Positions 63,252 through 64,000 of a stretch of 64,000 bases of DNA are shown piece after piece (within the stretch, counting starts at the first letter, position 1; every line of letters begins with the position of its first letter). The position numbers and the translations under genes are program-made. The DNA is taken from the NCBI GenBank assembly GCA_026929865.2, contig CM049418.1:12096001-12160000 (forward strand). Direction: 5' to 3'. The stretch comes from Hyperoplus lanceolatus. Lineage: Eukaryota; Chordata; Actinopteri; Uranoscopiformes; Ammodytidae. The notes beneath the pieces are model-generated. The model had not been told where the DNA came from. It worked only from the letters and a program-made list of their open reading frames with translations, and searched no databases.

Positions 63252-64000
63252 CGGTCGTCTCCTGGGTGTCAGCAACAATTGCCTTCTCATTTTTATCTTG
63301 TCAAGTCGGCTTTATCTGTTTTATCACCAACGGTACCCCACAAGCACCGAAATAAGGCTACGGCAGCTTGACAGAGCCAACGTGGCTGTTAGAACATTTC
63401 AATGGGCCAGCGGGAGGAGATATAAGCAAACTGCCTGCATTGCTAGATGGCGGTTGTTCGACCAGGTGTTAGTAAACTAAAGATCCCTACTAGGAGAACT
63501 TGCAAAATCTTCCGAACTCCATTGGAAATTCTTGAACGAACAAATAGAATAAATAAATAAATGAAAAACAAAATGGAGCCAAGGTTTGAATTGCACCTCC
63601 CATCCCAGCACAGCAGGTGAGTGAGACATAAACATTTGTGCAAAGTCGGGTAGCCGGGTCCCGTCAAGCGGCTGCCGCTCTTGGTTCATTTGCAGTTGCC
63701 AGCGAGGTGTTAAATGGCCATCTGTGATGGGGTGAGAGCCCCTGTAATGACTTCCTGTCTGGGAAGGAAGACTGGCGTGTAGGGAAGGCTGAAACACACA
63801 CACCGTTTGAGAACATGAGAGCGGAAAAAAATAGTGGATCCTCATGCTTTGTTTAGCTGTTTGGGCTGCCTTTTTAAAGTAACTGAGTTCTTTAAAGTTT
63901 TTCCTAACCCTTTATTATTCTTATCAATGAAGTGTTTTCCATTCATCCATCTCTCCATGTACACTCGACCTTAATTATATCCCATTTTAAATCGAGTTTA
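63252..64000. other. Unannotated DNA
   Basis: No gene or element is recognised to the window end. A short AAAT-type repeat lies near 63545-63562, and the 122-codon minus-strand frame at 63477-63845 has no domain. Confidence 0.4.

Overview
The window looks like intergenic or intronic DNA from a ray-finned (teleost) fish nuclear genome. It is A+T-rich, has long (CA)n microsatellites, and carries transposon remnants typical of teleosts: Tc1-like elements, Harbinger-like and TTAA-flanked MITEs, L2-like and Nimb/I-like LINE 3' ends, and a tRNA-derived SINE. I found no complete protein-coding gene, no tRNA or rRNA gene and no CRISPR array. All recognisable coding sequence is broken transposon sequence. 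Two possible host exons are offered only as hypotheses: a minus-strand first exon at 5620-5841, and a leader-like exon repeated in the 24-34 kb array.

Layout. 0-8.6 kb: mostly unique DNA with a (CA)n at 0.8 kb, a CpG-richer stretch at about 5-6.7 kb holding the first candidate exon, and a (CT)n. 8.65-9.60 kb: a 956-bp Harbinger-like MITE with TAA target duplications and a perfect internal palindrome. 10.8-11.9 kb: an element with perfect 26-bp terminal inverted repeats (TIRs), containing an L2-like LINE tail. 12.2 kb: a SINE. 18.79-20.27 kb: a palindromic Tc1-like element with two outward-facing transposase 3' halves; a second, truncated copy of the same design is at 50.14-51.08 kb. 21.5-22.1 kb: a TTAA-flanked MITE.

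24.2-34.4 kb is the most striking region. It is a tandem array of five units with a period of about 1.83-1.86 kb. Each unit is a block of about 1.3 kb that I do not recognise (U); in the first four it is followed by a retroelement-like module of about 0.54 kb (R) with a (GATTT)n tail. The three inner units share a deletion that the two outer units lack. The last unit carries two further transposons, one flanked by TAA and one by TTAA.

34.4-50 kb is mainly unannotated unique DNA with a degenerate LINE fragment at 43.2 kb. 52-53.8 kb and 62.7 kb hold three copies of one MITE family, the first two in inverted orientation. 56.55-56.69 kb is a 143-bp (CA)n. 58.5-61.2 kb is a nested transposon cluster: an inverted-repeat element, a MITE inside its left arm, an L2-like LINE, a short interstitial telomeric repeat, and a Nimb/I-like LINE with an RNase H domain flanked by 14-bp target duplications. 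Nothing suggests that the elements cooperate as a system. Their main effect here is structural: duplication, nesting and inverted repeats.
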